From Sporobacter sp942492735 (lineage in GTDB: Bacteria; Bacillota; Clostridia; Oscillospirales; Oscillospiraceae), in NCBI GenBank assembly GCA_942492735.1, contig OW818648.1:744001-808000 (forward strand): a stretch of 64,000 bases of DNA, given 5' to 3'. Under the pieces are notes generated by a model, which worked only from the letters and a program-made list of their open reading frames with translations, was not told the DNA's origin and ran no database searches. This document shows, piece after piece, positions 17,394-26,108 of the stretch; the first letter of the stretch is position 1, and every line of letters starts with the position of its first letter. Made by a program: the position numbers and the translations under genes.

Positions 17394-18161
17394 TTCAAGG
17401 ATGTTCGCGCCGACATCGCTTTGTTTATGCGCATCAGAAGCTGTAGCAATTTGTACGTTATTTTTCTGAAAAACAGACCGTAATACTGTATTCAGTCCTA
17501 ATTCTAAATCGGAGTTATAATTTAACCGCAGACCACCGCTATTTTCAGCATACATACCATATTTACATAAGAGGACAGATAATTCACTATATAAATCTGT
17601 CAAATCAATATTAGGAGTATAACCAAAGCATTTGATTGAATCAGGGTGTGCAAGACCTGTGAAAAGACCGCTTTCGCATAGTTCACACATTATGCAATAA
17701 TACCTTTTATAAACCTCGTTTACATTCATACTTGCCCAAAGTTCTTTTTGCCCTGAATGGTCAAATCCCCAACCATCAATCCAATGAACAGCGCCTGTAA
17801 GAAAATCAAACGTATATTCCTCAAGAATATTTGCCAGTATATCGGCGGTTTCAGGAATATAACAAACTTCAAGACCAAATTTTACTTTTACAGGATATTG
17901 TGTGACCTTGATAGTTTCAATAAAATTCAAATATTCTTTAATCGAACCATTCATTTTTCTATATATCCAGTTACGTTGATAATCATTGTATGCCTTTATT
18001 GGTTCGTATACTTTCTCAAACTCAGTGAACTGGTGCGTGTGTTCAAGTAAATATATTTCGTCAAGTCCTGCTTTCTGAGCGGTATTAATAAAACCCTCAA
18101 AAAAATCAATTTCATAACCGCCACTATTTCCGTGTAAAAAGTGCACATGGACATCTCGCAT
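17301..18161 (-). CDS. PHP-domain phosphoesterase (histidinol-phosphatase-like) with chimeric C-terminus
   Basis: The 286-residue protein begins with the metal-binding PHP motif DVHVHFLHG (about 3-11), continues with LLEHTHQF (about 37-44), GLEVCY, GAVHWIDGWGFDH (about 126-138), GLAHPDSIK and the closing ATASDAHKQSDVG (about 240-252). These are the His/Asp/Glu ligands of a trinuclear phosphoesterase such as HisK-type histidinol-phosphatase; the natural substrate is unknown and no his operon is nearby. The last 28 residues (from ENMLLVG) do not belong to this family: they are translated comM remnant carrying a worn Walker A motif. I chose ATG 18161 because AGGGG lies upstream; the in-frame ATG at 18209 has no good site. 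The gene is clearly AT-richer than its surroundings, suggesting transfer. Confidence 0.8.
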   Translation of the reverse strand: MRDVHVHFLHGNSGGYEIDFFEGFINTAQKAGLDEIYLLEHTHQFTEFEKVYEPIKAYNDYQRNWIYRKMNGSIKEYLNFIETIKVTQYPVKVKFGLEVCYIPETADILANILEEYTFDFLTGAVHWIDGWGFDHSGQKELWASMNVNEVYKRYYCIMCELCESGLFTGLAHPDSIKCFGYTPNIDLTDLYSELSVLLCKYGMYAENSGGLRLNYNSDLELGLNTVLRSVFQKNNVQIATASDAHKQSDVGANILELENMLLVGPRGAGRSMQSKRQPTLPDVSCD

Positions 18162-18292
18162 TACTCTGCACCCCTGCCTTAAATAAATACTATTCATAGA
18201 AGATACCATCTAAGAGTGTCCAAAGGGTGCATTACCAATTTCAAGCATCAGTTCCATGTTCAGGATGCCATTGCTAAAACGACGCTGCCTAG

Positions 18293-18490
18293 CTAAGAAA
18301 ACAATTGTATCACCGCTATTATCAAGATACCAAAGAAAGCAAATACCGCCGCTGTTATCAAGATACCAAAAACTATATATATAACTTGGATAATACGAGC
18401 TACCTTTTTGGATTTTTTGTAATAGGTTAAATCATCACCCTTGCCCTTTGCTACCGACCACCACTTTAAAAGTGGTGCCTTTTTCATCAT
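18293..18490 (-). CDS. Small membrane protein of unknown function
   Basis: I do not recognise this 65-residue protein. It has a basic N-terminal half (KKAPLLKWWSVAKGKGDDLTYYKKSKK) and one or two closely spaced hydrophobic segments at about residues 32-63 containing a short internal repeat (FGILITAAV and FGILIIAVI). At DNA level that repeat is the near-duplicate ATCAAGATACCAAA block at 18320-18370. GGAGG lies 11 nt before the first ATG. It belongs to the AT-rich accessory patch between the comM remnant and comM. Confidence 0.6.
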   Translation of the reverse strand: MMKKAPLLKWWSVAKGKGDDLTYYKKSKKVARIIQVIYIVFGILITAAVFAFFGILIIAVIQLFS

Positions 18491-18650
18491 TAAAAATTAA
18501 CCTCCACCACTAATATAAAAACTGTTCATTCAAGAGAATTACGAATCCCCCAGAGGGGTCAACACGAAAATATGTGAGGTGACATTACCACACTAAGTTA
18601 TCTCCGACGCATCTATGTTATTTTCATGTATTTGATTCCGTACAGCATGC

Positions 18651-19199
18651 TTATAATGAGGGGTTGAACTTGTATAACTGAATTACATTTACGGGCTTAA
18701 TAATTTCTACAATACCCATTTCTACAAATGTGCTGTTATATATAGGATAGAAATTTTTGATAGCATACTCTGTCGCTTTCACAAGGTTTTCGGTATTGTC
18801 TTGCCCATTAAGTGCAACGCTACAATGAGGCACCCAATTATTTGGTAAATAATACTCCCAACCTTTTTTGTCACAAAACGAAAAATCGTTATGGATTGTC
18901 TTGTGAAGATTATCAAGCTGAGATGTCATTACAGGTGCAAGAAATACCGATCCGGTATTGTTAAATACGCCGATACTTGCCAGTTTTACAGATATAATTG
19001 GTGTAGCAAATGAAATCTGTTCAAGAATTTTATCACAACGTCTTATATCAACGTCATTCCATAAACCGATTGTTACATGAGGTCTATGCTTCCAAGATAG
19101 ATACTGTTCGCTAATTCCTGTTTCAGCTAGACCATTTATTAATTTCATAATACATTGTTCCGTTTGTTCGTCAAAATACAATAAGATAGCGTAACTCAT
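18651..19199 (-). CDS. 2H phosphoesterase (2'-5' RNA ligase-like) family protein
   Basis: The 182-residue protein carries the two H-x-[T/S] motifs that define the 2H superfamily: RPHVTIGLW (His at about 40) and VPHCSVAL (His at about 124), placed about 85 residues apart in a bilobal fold with strands such as SYAILLYFDE at the start. 2H proteins hydrolyse or ligate 2'-5' or cyclic phosphodiester bonds in RNA or nucleotides; the substrate here is unknown. AGGAGGG stands directly before the ATG at 19199. It is AT-rich, sits 98 nt downstream of comM on the same strand, and is grouped with a PHP phosphoesterase, which suggests recent acquisition of small nucleotide-handling genes. Confidence 0.78.
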   Translation of the reverse strand: MSYAILLYFDEQTEQCIMKLINGLAETGISEQYLSWKHRPHVTIGLWNDVDIRRCDKILEQISFATPIISVKLASIGVFNNTGSVFLAPVMTSQLDNLHKTIHNDFSFCDKKGWEYYLPNNWVPHCSVALNGQDNTENLVKATEYAIKNFYPIYNSTFVEMGIVEIIKPVNVIQLYKFNPSL

Positions 19200-19297
19200 A
19201 AAGCCCTCCTGTCGATTATATAAATACGCTTCATTGAATATGTTATTAGTCCGAACAATCAGGCAGGGATTTCATTTGTCTTTTTTGAGGCCTTTCC

Positions 19298-20818
19298 TCA
19301 GTTTTCATCTCTAAAATCATACGTCCTGTATTGTATCGCTTCTGCCAGATGGCTGCGCTCTATGCTGTCGCTGTCATGGAGGTCGGCAATGGTGCGGGCG
19401 ACGCGGAGAATTCTGTCGTAGGAGCGGGCGGTCAGGCCTAAACGGTCGTAGGCGTCTTTCATCAGCTTTTCGCAGTCTTTGTTCAGCTCGCAGTATTGGT
19501 CCAGCAGCTTTGAACCGATATACGCATTGCACTCCGTCCCCGTATCCTTATACCGCACATGCTGTTTGGAACGCGCTTTATTGACGCGCGCCCTTATATC
19601 CGCCGAGGACTCCGCGTTTGGCCGCTCGCGTAATTCTTCAAATTCAAGGGAGGGAACCTCAATATACATGTCGATTCTGTCGAGGAGCGGGCCGGATAGC
19701 CGCTCATGGTATTTTTCAACCGATTTTTCCGAGCATGTGCACCGGCGCGACGGATGGCCGTACCATCCGCACTTACAGGGGTTCATTGCGCATACTAACA
19801 TAAAACGGCACGGATATGTAACAGACGCAATCGCTCTTGATATGGTGACCTGCCCATCCTCCAGCGGCTGGCGCAGCGATTCAAGAACATCGGATGTAAA
19901 TTCGGGCATCTCGTCGAGAAACAGGACGCCGTTGTGCGCGAGGGAAATTTCTCCGGGTTTTGGATTTGATGTGCCGCCCGCCATGGCGGTTGACGAAATC
20001 GTATGGTGCGGCGACCGGAACGGACGCGTTGTCACAATGGGGTTTTCACGGTCGGTGAGACCCATGACGGAATGGATTTCCGTACACTCAATCATTTCAT
20101 CACGACTCATCTCAGGGAGTATCGTCGGCAGGCGCTTTGACAGCATGCTCTTGCCTGCGCCCGGCGGCCCGACGAGCAGAATATTGTGCCCGCCCGCTGC
20201 CGCGACTTCAAGCGCGCGCTTGACGTTTTCCTGACCCTTGACCTCCGAAAAATCAAGTGTTTCCGGGTAGAAAGCCTTAGGTTCTCCAGGTTTGACCGGT
20301 GTAATCGGCTCCGACCCATCCAAATGATCGAGTATTTGAGTGACATGCGAAACCGGATAGACGGCAACGCCCGAGGCAAACGACGCTTCGGAGGCGTTAT
20401 CCGCCGGAACAAAAAGCTTTTTAATACCGGCGCGCTCGCTTGCCAGTGCCATCGGTAACGCACCCGTCACAGGTCTCAGCTCTCCGGATAACGACAGCTC
20501 ACCAAAAAAGGCGCAGTCGTCGGGGATAGGATCGATATTCTCCGCGGCGACCAGAATACCAAGCAGCACCGGAAGATCATAAACCGTTCCCGCTTTTTTT
20601 GTATTGGCCGGCGCGAGATTGACCGTAATCCGGCTGACGGGGAACTTAATCCCGCAATTTTTTGTCGCTGCCCGGACGCGTTCCCGCGCCTCCTTAACAG
20701 CGACGTCGGCCAACCCGACAATGTCGAAATTCGGCAACCCCCCCGACAGATAGCATTCGACGGAGACCTCATAACCGGATATACCGCCGAGACCAAGCGA
20801 TCGGATTTTTGAGACCAT
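19298..20818 (-). CDS. comM: YifB/ComM family Mg-chelatase-like AAA+ ATPase
   Basis: ComM is a hexameric branch-migration helicase that helps integrate incoming DNA during natural transformation in Gram-negative bacteria; the Bacillota orthologue is assumed to act similarly. The 506-residue protein has the N-terminal ChlI domain (SLGLGGISGYEVSVECYLSGGLPNFDIVGL, broken here as SLGLGGISGYEV... at about 7-20), Walker A LLVGPPGAGKSM (about 214-225), SSTAMAGGTSNPKPGEISLAHNG region, Walker B LFLDEMPEF, a CNPCKCG-type cysteine motif (NPCKCGWYGHPSRRCTCS) and the C-terminal Mg_chelatase_C part ending RTYDFRDEN. It is intact, despite a truncated relative 2 kb away. The start at 20818 follows AAAGGG. 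Confidence 0.93.
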   Translation of the reverse strand: MVSKIRSLGLGGISGYEVSVECYLSGGLPNFDIVGLADVAVKEARERVRAATKNCGIKFPVSRITVNLAPANTKKAGTVYDLPVLLGILVAAENIDPIPDDCAFFGELSLSGELRPVTGALPMALASERAGIKKLFVPADNASEASFASGVAVYPVSHVTQILDHLDGSEPITPVKPGEPKAFYPETLDFSEVKGQENVKRALEVAAAGGHNILLVGPPGAGKSMLSKRLPTILPEMSRDEMIECTEIHSVMGLTDRENPIVTTRPFRSPHHTISSTAMAGGTSNPKPGEISLAHNGVLFLDEMPEFTSDVLESLRQPLEDGQVTISRAIASVTYPCRFMLVCAMNPCKCGWYGHPSRRCTCSEKSVEKYHERLSGPLLDRIDMYIEVPSLEFEELRERPNAESSADIRARVNKARSKQHVRYKDTGTECNAYIGSKLLDQYCELNKDCEKLMKDAYDRLGLTARSYDRILRVARTIADLHDSDSIERSHLAEAIQYRTYDFRDEN

Positions 20819-20854
20819 AAGACGCCGCCCTTTCGTGAGTGAAGTGTTTATACC

Positions 20855-21379
20855 TTATTTCTTTTCGAAATCCTTATACATCAGGCTCGGTTGAATTCCT
20901 GTGTTGTTCTGATATTTGCCGCTGCTGTATAAATCATAGTCGCCGCTGATGTGATGATAATAAATCTGACATATTTCAACATCGGGATAGATTTTCACGG
21001 GCTGTACGCAGAACATCTCCAAGGTCCAATAGCCGGCGAAGCCTATATCGCCAAATCCGGCAGTAACATGAATGAACAAGCCGAGTCTGCCTGTTGAGGA
21101 GCGGCCTTCGAGCATGGGTACATAATTATCCGTCTTGGTGAATTCGTTTGTCCTGCCAAGATATAATTTGTTGGGCTCTAAAAGTAATCCGTTTTCAGGT
21201 ATAACGATTTTCTTTGTCGGATTGAGCTTTTTCATATCAAGAGCATTTTCTTCGTAAACTAATAATTCATTGGCAAGCGTCAGATTGTAGCTGTTGGGAT
21301 TTATTCGATTTTTATCAAATGGTTCAATAACGATGTCTTTCCCGGCATGCCGCAAAATCTCTTTTCCTGACAGAATCAT
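20855..21379 (-). CDS. dcd: dCTP deaminase (possibly bifunctional dCTP deaminase/dUTPase)
   Basis: The trimeric cytosolic enzyme converts dCTP to dUTP, or to dUMP in bifunctional forms. The 174-residue protein has ILSGKEIL at the start, NPNSYNLTLA (about 26-35), the active-site motif LEGRSSTGRLGLFIHVTAGFGD (broken here: EGRSSTGRLGLF at about 100), the strand GYWTLEM with the catalytic Glu, and the C-terminal lid NNTGIQPS. ATG 21379 with GAGA upstream is favoured over the in-frame ATG at 21400, which has no ribosome-binding site. It sits 36 nt beyond comM's start, on the same strand and upstream of comM, in a stretch AT-richer than the core. Some dCTP deaminases act in phage defence, but this one has no extra domain. 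Confidence 0.87.
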   Translation of the reverse strand: MILSGKEILRHAGKDIVIEPFDKNRINPNSYNLTLANELLVYEENALDMKKLNPTKKIVIPENGLLLEPNKLYLGRTNEFTKTDNYVPMLEGRSSTGRLGLFIHVTAGFGDIGFAGYWTLEMFCVQPVKIYPDVEICQIYYHHISGDYDLYSSGKYQNNTGIQPSLMYKDFEKK

Positions 21380-21439
21380 AAACAGCAATCTCACTTTCAT
21401 AAAACAAAAACAAATTTAGGCTTGGCATAATGGCGCTTA

Positions 21440-22207
21440 TTACCCGCTGCGATTTTTTATGCCGGCACAAAACCTCACGCCGCCGGTTGTTGTATGCCTT
21501 TCCCGCGAAATAGTATCCAGAAAATAGCGGCAAAAATCAGGATACTCTGTACCAAAATATGATTTTAAAGAAACCATTCTATCGAGTCTTGCTGCCCAGT
21601 TTTGAACGACTTCCGGCGTTGCACTGCCATCAAAATTCAATTCTTGGTCATACCAATCGTTCTCTTCAACAATGAGTTCAAGTCCGTTTTGCTCCATTAG
21701 GTCCTTTATTTTTCGCCCGATTCTAAAATCATAAACCCCGCTCCGTTCGGACGCCTTTTCGAATCTCTCAATTTCTTCAAAATATTTGCCGTCTTCGGAT
21801 AAATGACTCGAGAAAAACCCGTCTATATCAACTACAGCGAACCAGCCACCCACATTTAAACATTTCATCCAATTCGAAATAAATATATCCGGCTCTTTCA
21901 TATATGCCAATGCAAAACTCGTCCAGATGCCGTCACATTTCCCGAATTGTGATGGATGAGACGTGAAGATATCTTCATGAATAAACGCACAGTTATCCGG
22001 TTTGTTATTACGCGCTGCTTCTAAGAGCAATTGATCGTTATCAAAACCAATCGCTTTTTTCACTTTACGCGCAAGCTGATTTGTTACAACGCCAATTGAA
22101 CAGCCCAAATCAAATACCGTTTGTTCGGGCGTCAACGGCAGTTTGATCAGATATCTTTCCCAGTCTCTCCAGATATTCTGGTTTCTGTATTCTTCTAATA
22201 ATGTCAT
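21440..22207 (-). CDS. Class I SAM-dependent methyltransferase
   Basis: The 255-residue protein has a Rossmann methyltransferase core: motif I VFDLGCSIGVVTNQLA (about 32-47), acidic end of strand 2 in GFDNDQLLLE (about 55-64), an IHEDIF motif (about 76-81) and the post-IV GGWFAVVDIDGFFSSH (about 120-135). Its substrate is unknown; small-molecule and tRNA methylases both look like this. GAGG lies 10 nt before the ATG at 22207. It is divergent from nifJ across 258 nt and is AT-richer than the flanking housekeeping genes, so it is likely part of the accessory patch around comM. Confidence 0.75.
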   Translation of the reverse strand: MTLLEEYRNQNIWRDWERYLIKLPLTPEQTVFDLGCSIGVVTNQLARKVKKAIGFDNDQLLLEAARNNKPDNCAFIHEDIFTSHPSQFGKCDGIWTSFALAYMKEPDIFISNWMKCLNVGGWFAVVDIDGFFSSHLSEDGKYFEEIERFEKASERSGVYDFRIGRKIKDLMEQNGLELIVEENDWYDQELNFDGSATPEVVQNWAARLDRMVSLKSYFGTEYPDFCRYFLDTISRERHTTTGGVRFCAGIKNRSG

Positions 22208-22370
22208 AGAAAAAGCACCTCGTAGCGATCACGACAAACGGCAAATCCCAGCCATTTATCTTATTATTCTCACTTAAAGGGTAAAATTTGTCAACTCAGT
22301 ATATCACCAATAGCATAAATATTGCAACCGGAGACAGCTTAACCCGAGGGTAATTCATGGAAAACCACAA

Positions 22371-22399
22371 TTTACACAGACTTTAGGGAATGATATAAT
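22371..22399 (+). promoter_or_regulatory. Strong sigma-A promoter of nifJ
   Basis: A -35 TTTACA at 22371-22376 and a -10 TATAAT at 22394-22399 are spaced by 17 nt, with an extended -10 TG at 22391-22392. It lies 67 nt upstream of the nifJ start codon. No obvious operator palindrome overlaps it. Confidence 0.75.
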
Positions 22400-22465
22400 A
22401 GACCAACTATACACTAAAGCGATAAATAGACGCAGGGAATCTCAACCAAGAAAGGATGGTCAAAT

Positions 22466-25400
22466 ATGGCTCGTAAACTCAAAACTATGGACGGCAACAA
22501 TGCCGCTGCCCACGTTGCTTATGCATTTACAGATGTCGCCGCAATCTATCCGATCACGCCGTCGTCAACAATGGCGGAGTATGTCGACAAATGGTCGGCA
22601 AGCGGCCAGAAGAATATTTTCGGTCAGACCGTTAAAGTCGTTGAAATGCAGTCGGAAGCCGGCGCAGCGGGCGCTGTGCACGGCTCAATTATATCGGGCG
22701 CGCTGACAAGCACGTTTACTGCCTCGCAAGGGCTGCTACTGATGATTCCCAACATGTATAAATGGGCGGGCGAACAGCTGCCTGCCGTTATACATGTCTC
22801 AGCCAGAACAGTTGCAGCGCACGCGCTTTCCATTTTCGGAGATCAGAGTGACGTTATGGCTTGCCGCCAGACGGGTTTTTCCCTTCTGGCATCAAACAGC
22901 CCGCAGGAAGCGATGGACCTCGGCGCTGTTGCCCACCTTTCAGCCATTAAGAGCAATATGCCGTTTTTACACTTCTTTGACGGTTTTAGAACGTCGCACG
23001 AAATGCAGAAGATCGAAGTATGGAATTATGACGATCTAGCTGAAATGATTGATTACGACGCACTGAACAATTTCCGTCGTCGCGCGCATAACCCGAATCA
23101 CCCGGTGCTGCGCGGCTCGGCGCAGAACGGCGACATCTACTTCCAGGCAAGAGAAGCCATCAATAACTGCTACACATCGCTCCCCGACGTTGTCGAGGGA
23201 TATATGAATACAATCAACAAAAAACTCGGCACAGACTATAAACTTTTCAATTATTACGGCGCGCCGGACGCCAAGCACGTTATCGTCGCCATGGGTTCCG
23301 TCTGCGAAACAGCGGAAGAGGTCGTCGATTATCTGAACGCCTCCGGTCAAAAAACCGGCCTCATCAAGGTACATCTTTACAGACCGTTCAGCGTGAAGCA
23401 TCTCTTGAGCGTCCTGCCCAAGACCGTCGAAACAATCGGCGTTCTTGACCGCACAAAGGAACCGGGCTCCGTCGGTGAACCGCTTTATCTCGATATCTTT
23501 TCCGCTCTTTGCGGTACCGACATCAAGGTCGTCGGCGGCCGGTACGGTCTTGCCAGCAAGGACACAACGCCGGGCTGCATCTTCGCCGTCTATAAGAATC
23601 TTCAGGAGAAGAACCCGAAGACAAATTTCACGATCGGCATTACGGACGACGTGACGAATCTCTCGCTGCCCATTACCGAAGAGCCTGACACAACACCGAA
23701 AGGCAACATTTCCTGCAAGTTCTGGGGCCTCGGGTCAGACGGTACTGTCGGCGCGAACAAAAACTCCATTAAGATTATCGGCGATCACACGGATTTGAAG
23801 GTTCAGGCGTACTTCCAGTACGACTCGAGAAAATCCGGCGGTGTAACGATCAGCCATCTGCGTTTCGGCAAAAGCCCGATAAAATCGACTTACTATGTTT
23901 CCAAGGCAGACTTCGTCGCTTGTCATAACCCGTCGTATTTAGAGAAGTTCCCGATCGCGCAGGATGTAAAGCCTGGCGGTGTATTCCTCGCCAACTGCGC
24001 CTGGGATGTGACGGAGCTTGACGCGCATCTGCCTGCATCCGCAAAAAAATATATCGCCGATAACAACATCAGATTCTACACATGCGACGCGGAGAAGATT
24101 GCCCGCGACTTAGGCCTCGGCAACAAGACAAACGCCATCCTCCAGTCCGCTTTCTTCAAGCTGTCCGAAATACTTCCGATTGATGATGCCGTCAAGTATA
24201 TGAAAAAAGCCGTCAGCGACACGTACGGCCGCAAAGGCGAAGAAGTCGTCAGCATGAATAATAAGGCGATTGACGCAGGACTGACGAACATCACAAAAAT
24301 CGATGTCCCGGCTTCGTGGAAAAACCCTGCGCAGACCAAGCCGGCCGTTACCGTAGAGTCGGACAGGGAAGACGTCGCAAAATACGTCTGCGGTGTTATG
24401 GACACCATGAACGCGATGAGCGGCGACACATTGCCGGTCTCGGCGTTTCTTGATACAGAATGCGGCGCTATCGTCCCGCTGGGAACATCCGCGTTTGAAA
24501 AGCGCAAGATCGCAAGTGACGTGCCGCGCTGGATCCCCGAAAACTGCATCCAGTGCAACCAGTGCGCATACGTCTGTCCACACTCCGTCATCCGCCCATT
24601 CGCGCTTGACCAAGACGAGGCAAAGAACGCACCGGATGATATGAAGGTGCTCCCGATGACCGGCAAAGGCAACGAGGATCGCAAATTTGCCATCCTCCCA
24701 TCCGTATTCGATTGCACAGGCTGCGGTTCCTGCGCGAACGTCTGTCCGGCAAAAAACAAAGCCCTCATCATGACGCCCATCGAAGAGCAAGCCGATCAGC
24801 AGAAGTATTTCGACTATGCCGAAAAGAAGGTGTCATATAAAGATACCGGCTTTGCCGCGAACACCCTGAAGGGCTCGCAGTTTAAAAAGCCGCTGCTGGA
24901 GTTCCCGGGCGCCTGCGCAGGCTGCGGCGAAACACCGTATGCACGGCTCGTAACGCAGCTCTTCGGAGACAGAATGTTCATCGCCAACGCGACAGGCTGT
25001 ACGTCTATCTGGGCCGGAAGCGCACCGACCATCCCCTATACCGTCAACAGCGAGGGCAAGGGCCCGGCCTGGGCAAACTCGTTATTTGAAGACAACGCCG
25101 AATTCGGACTCGGCATGGCAACGGCATCTGTTCAGCGCCGTGATGGCGTCAAACTTATCGCCGAAGAACTGGCCGGTAAAGTTGATATCGCCAATGTCAA
25201 GGAAGCTCTTGAGAACTGGCTGAAAGCCTTTAACGACGGCGAAGCCTCCAAAGCAGCCGGAAAATCTCTTGAGACGGCGCTTTCAGATGCGCTCAGCAAG
25301 GCTGGCGATTTCGCCTACAAAACGCAGCTGCAGACGCTGTACAACGCGCGCGACCAGTTCGTCAAACCGTCTGTCTGGATTTTCGGCGGCGACGGCTGGG

Positions 25401-26026
25401 CGTATGATATCGGCTACGGCGGTCTAGACCACGTCATCGCCTCCGGAGAGAATGTCAATATCCTTGTATTCGACACCGAAGTTTACTCCAACACCGGCGG
25501 GCAAGCATCGAAGTCGACACCCACAGGCGCCGTCGCACAGTTTGCCGCAGCCGGCAAATCCGTTAAGAAAAAGGACCTGGCGCAGATTGCCATATCTTAT
25601 GGGTACGTCTACGTTGCGCAGGTCTCTATGGGCTCTAATTATCAGCAGACGCTCAAAGCCATCCTTGAGGCCGAGAGCTATGACGGCCCGTCGCTCATCA
25701 TCGCCTACGCGCCGTGCATCAATCATGGTATCCGCGCCGGTATGGGAAAAGCGATGACGGAGATGAAAAGCGCGGTCGATTCAGGTTACTGGAACATGCT
25801 ACGTTACGACCCACGGCTTACAGCAGAGGGTAAAAATCCGCTCAGTATCGACAGCAAAGCACCGACGACAAGCTTCAACGACTTTATTATGGGAGAAGTC
25901 CGGTACAGCTCGCTGAAGCTGGAGTTCCCGGAGCGGTCCAAAACGCTCTTCGCTCAAGCTGAGAAAGAGGCCGCGACTCGATACGATAATCTCCTGAAGC
26001 AAAAGGAAATGCTGGACCCAAAATAG
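22466..26026 (+). CDS. nifJ: Pyruvate:ferredoxin (flavodoxin) oxidoreductase
   Basis: This single-chain, oxygen-sensitive cytosolic enzyme oxidises pyruvate with CoA to acetyl-CoA and CO2, passing electrons to ferredoxin. The 1186-residue protein has the whole domain order: N-terminal pyrimidine-binding domain (AIYPITPSSTMAEYVDKW, about 27-44), gamma and CoA-binding regions, two [4Fe-4S] motifs CIQCNQCAYVCPHS (about 694-707) and CTGCGSCANVCP (about 751-762), the proximal cluster CAGCGETPY (about 815), and the TPP-binding segment GGDGWAYDIGYGG (about 973-985) with SNTGGQASKSTPTG. AAAGGATGG precedes the ATG. It is monocistronic, with its own promoter and terminator. It shows an anaerobic fermentative metabolism. 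Confidence 0.98.
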   Translation: MARKLKTMDGNNAAAHVAYAFTDVAAIYPITPSSTMAEYVDKWSASGQKNIFGQTVKVVEMQSEAGAAGAVHGSIISGALTSTFTASQGLLLMIPNMYKWAGEQLPAVIHVSARTVAAHALSIFGDQSDVMACRQTGFSLLASNSPQEAMDLGAVAHLSAIKSNMPFLHFFDGFRTSHEMQKIEVWNYDDLAEMIDYDALNNFRRRAHNPNHPVLRGSAQNGDIYFQAREAINNCYTSLPDVVEGYMNTINKKLGTDYKLFNYYGAPDAKHVIVAMGSVCETAEEVVDYLNASGQKTGLIKVHLYRPFSVKHLLSVLPKTVETIGVLDRTKEPGSVGEPLYLDIFSALCGTDIKVVGGRYGLASKDTTPGCIFAVYKNLQEKNPKTNFTIGITDDVTNLSLPITEEPDTTPKGNISCKFWGLGSDGTVGANKNSIKIIGDHTDLKVQAYFQYDSRKSGGVTISHLRFGKSPIKSTYYVSKADFVACHNPSYLEKFPIAQDVKPGGVFLANCAWDVTELDAHLPASAKKYIADNNIRFYTCDAEKIARDLGLGNKTNAILQSAFFKLSEILPIDDAVKYMKKAVSDTYGRKGEEVVSMNNKAIDAGLTNITKIDVPASWKNPAQTKPAVTVESDREDVAKYVCGVMDTMNAMSGDTLPVSAFLDTECGAIVPLGTSAFEKRKIASDVPRWIPENCIQCNQCAYVCPHSVIRPFALDQDEAKNAPDDMKVLPMTGKGNEDRKFAILPSVFDCTGCGSCANVCPAKNKALIMTPIEEQADQQKYFDYAEKKVSYKDTGFAANTLKGSQFKKPLLEFPGACAGCGETPYARLVTQLFGDRMFIANATGCTSIWAGSAPTIPYTVNSEGKGPAWANSLFEDNAEFGLGMATASVQRRDGVKLIAEELAGKVDIANVKEALENWLKAFNDGEASKAAGKSLETALSDALSKAGDFAYKTQLQTLYNARDQFVKPSVWIFGGDGWAYDIGYGGLDHVIASGENVNILVFDTEVYSNTGGQASKSTPTGAVAQFAAAGKSVKKKDLAQIAISYGYVYVAQVSMGSNYQQTLKAILEAESYDGPSLIIAYAPCINHGIRAGMGKAMTEMKSAVDSGYWNMLRYDPRLTAEGKNPLSIDSKAPTTSFNDFIMGEVRYSSLKLEFPERSKTLFAQAEKEAATRYDNLLKQKEMLDPK

Positions 26027-26039
26027 CGTCAGTATAAAG

Positions 26040-26071
26040 AACGGGTGGGATAATAATCCCACCCGTTTTAT
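26040..26071 (+). terminator. Rho-independent terminator of nifJ (bidirectional)
   Basis: Arms AACGGGTGGGAT and ATCCCACCCGTT flank an AATA loop, followed by TTTTA. It starts 13 nt after the nifJ stop. Its mirror on the minus strand can also serve the convergent noc gene that ends at 26109. Confidence 0.88.
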
Positions 26072-26108
26072 ATTAAAACAAATAGTGCGTTAACCTATTG
26101 TTTGCGCA

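Noticed and set aside
24076..24790. Long antisense open frames (over 220 codons) inside nifJ
   Set aside because: They are mirror frames of a strongly conserved Fe-S region of nifJ with no start signal and no recognisable motifs.
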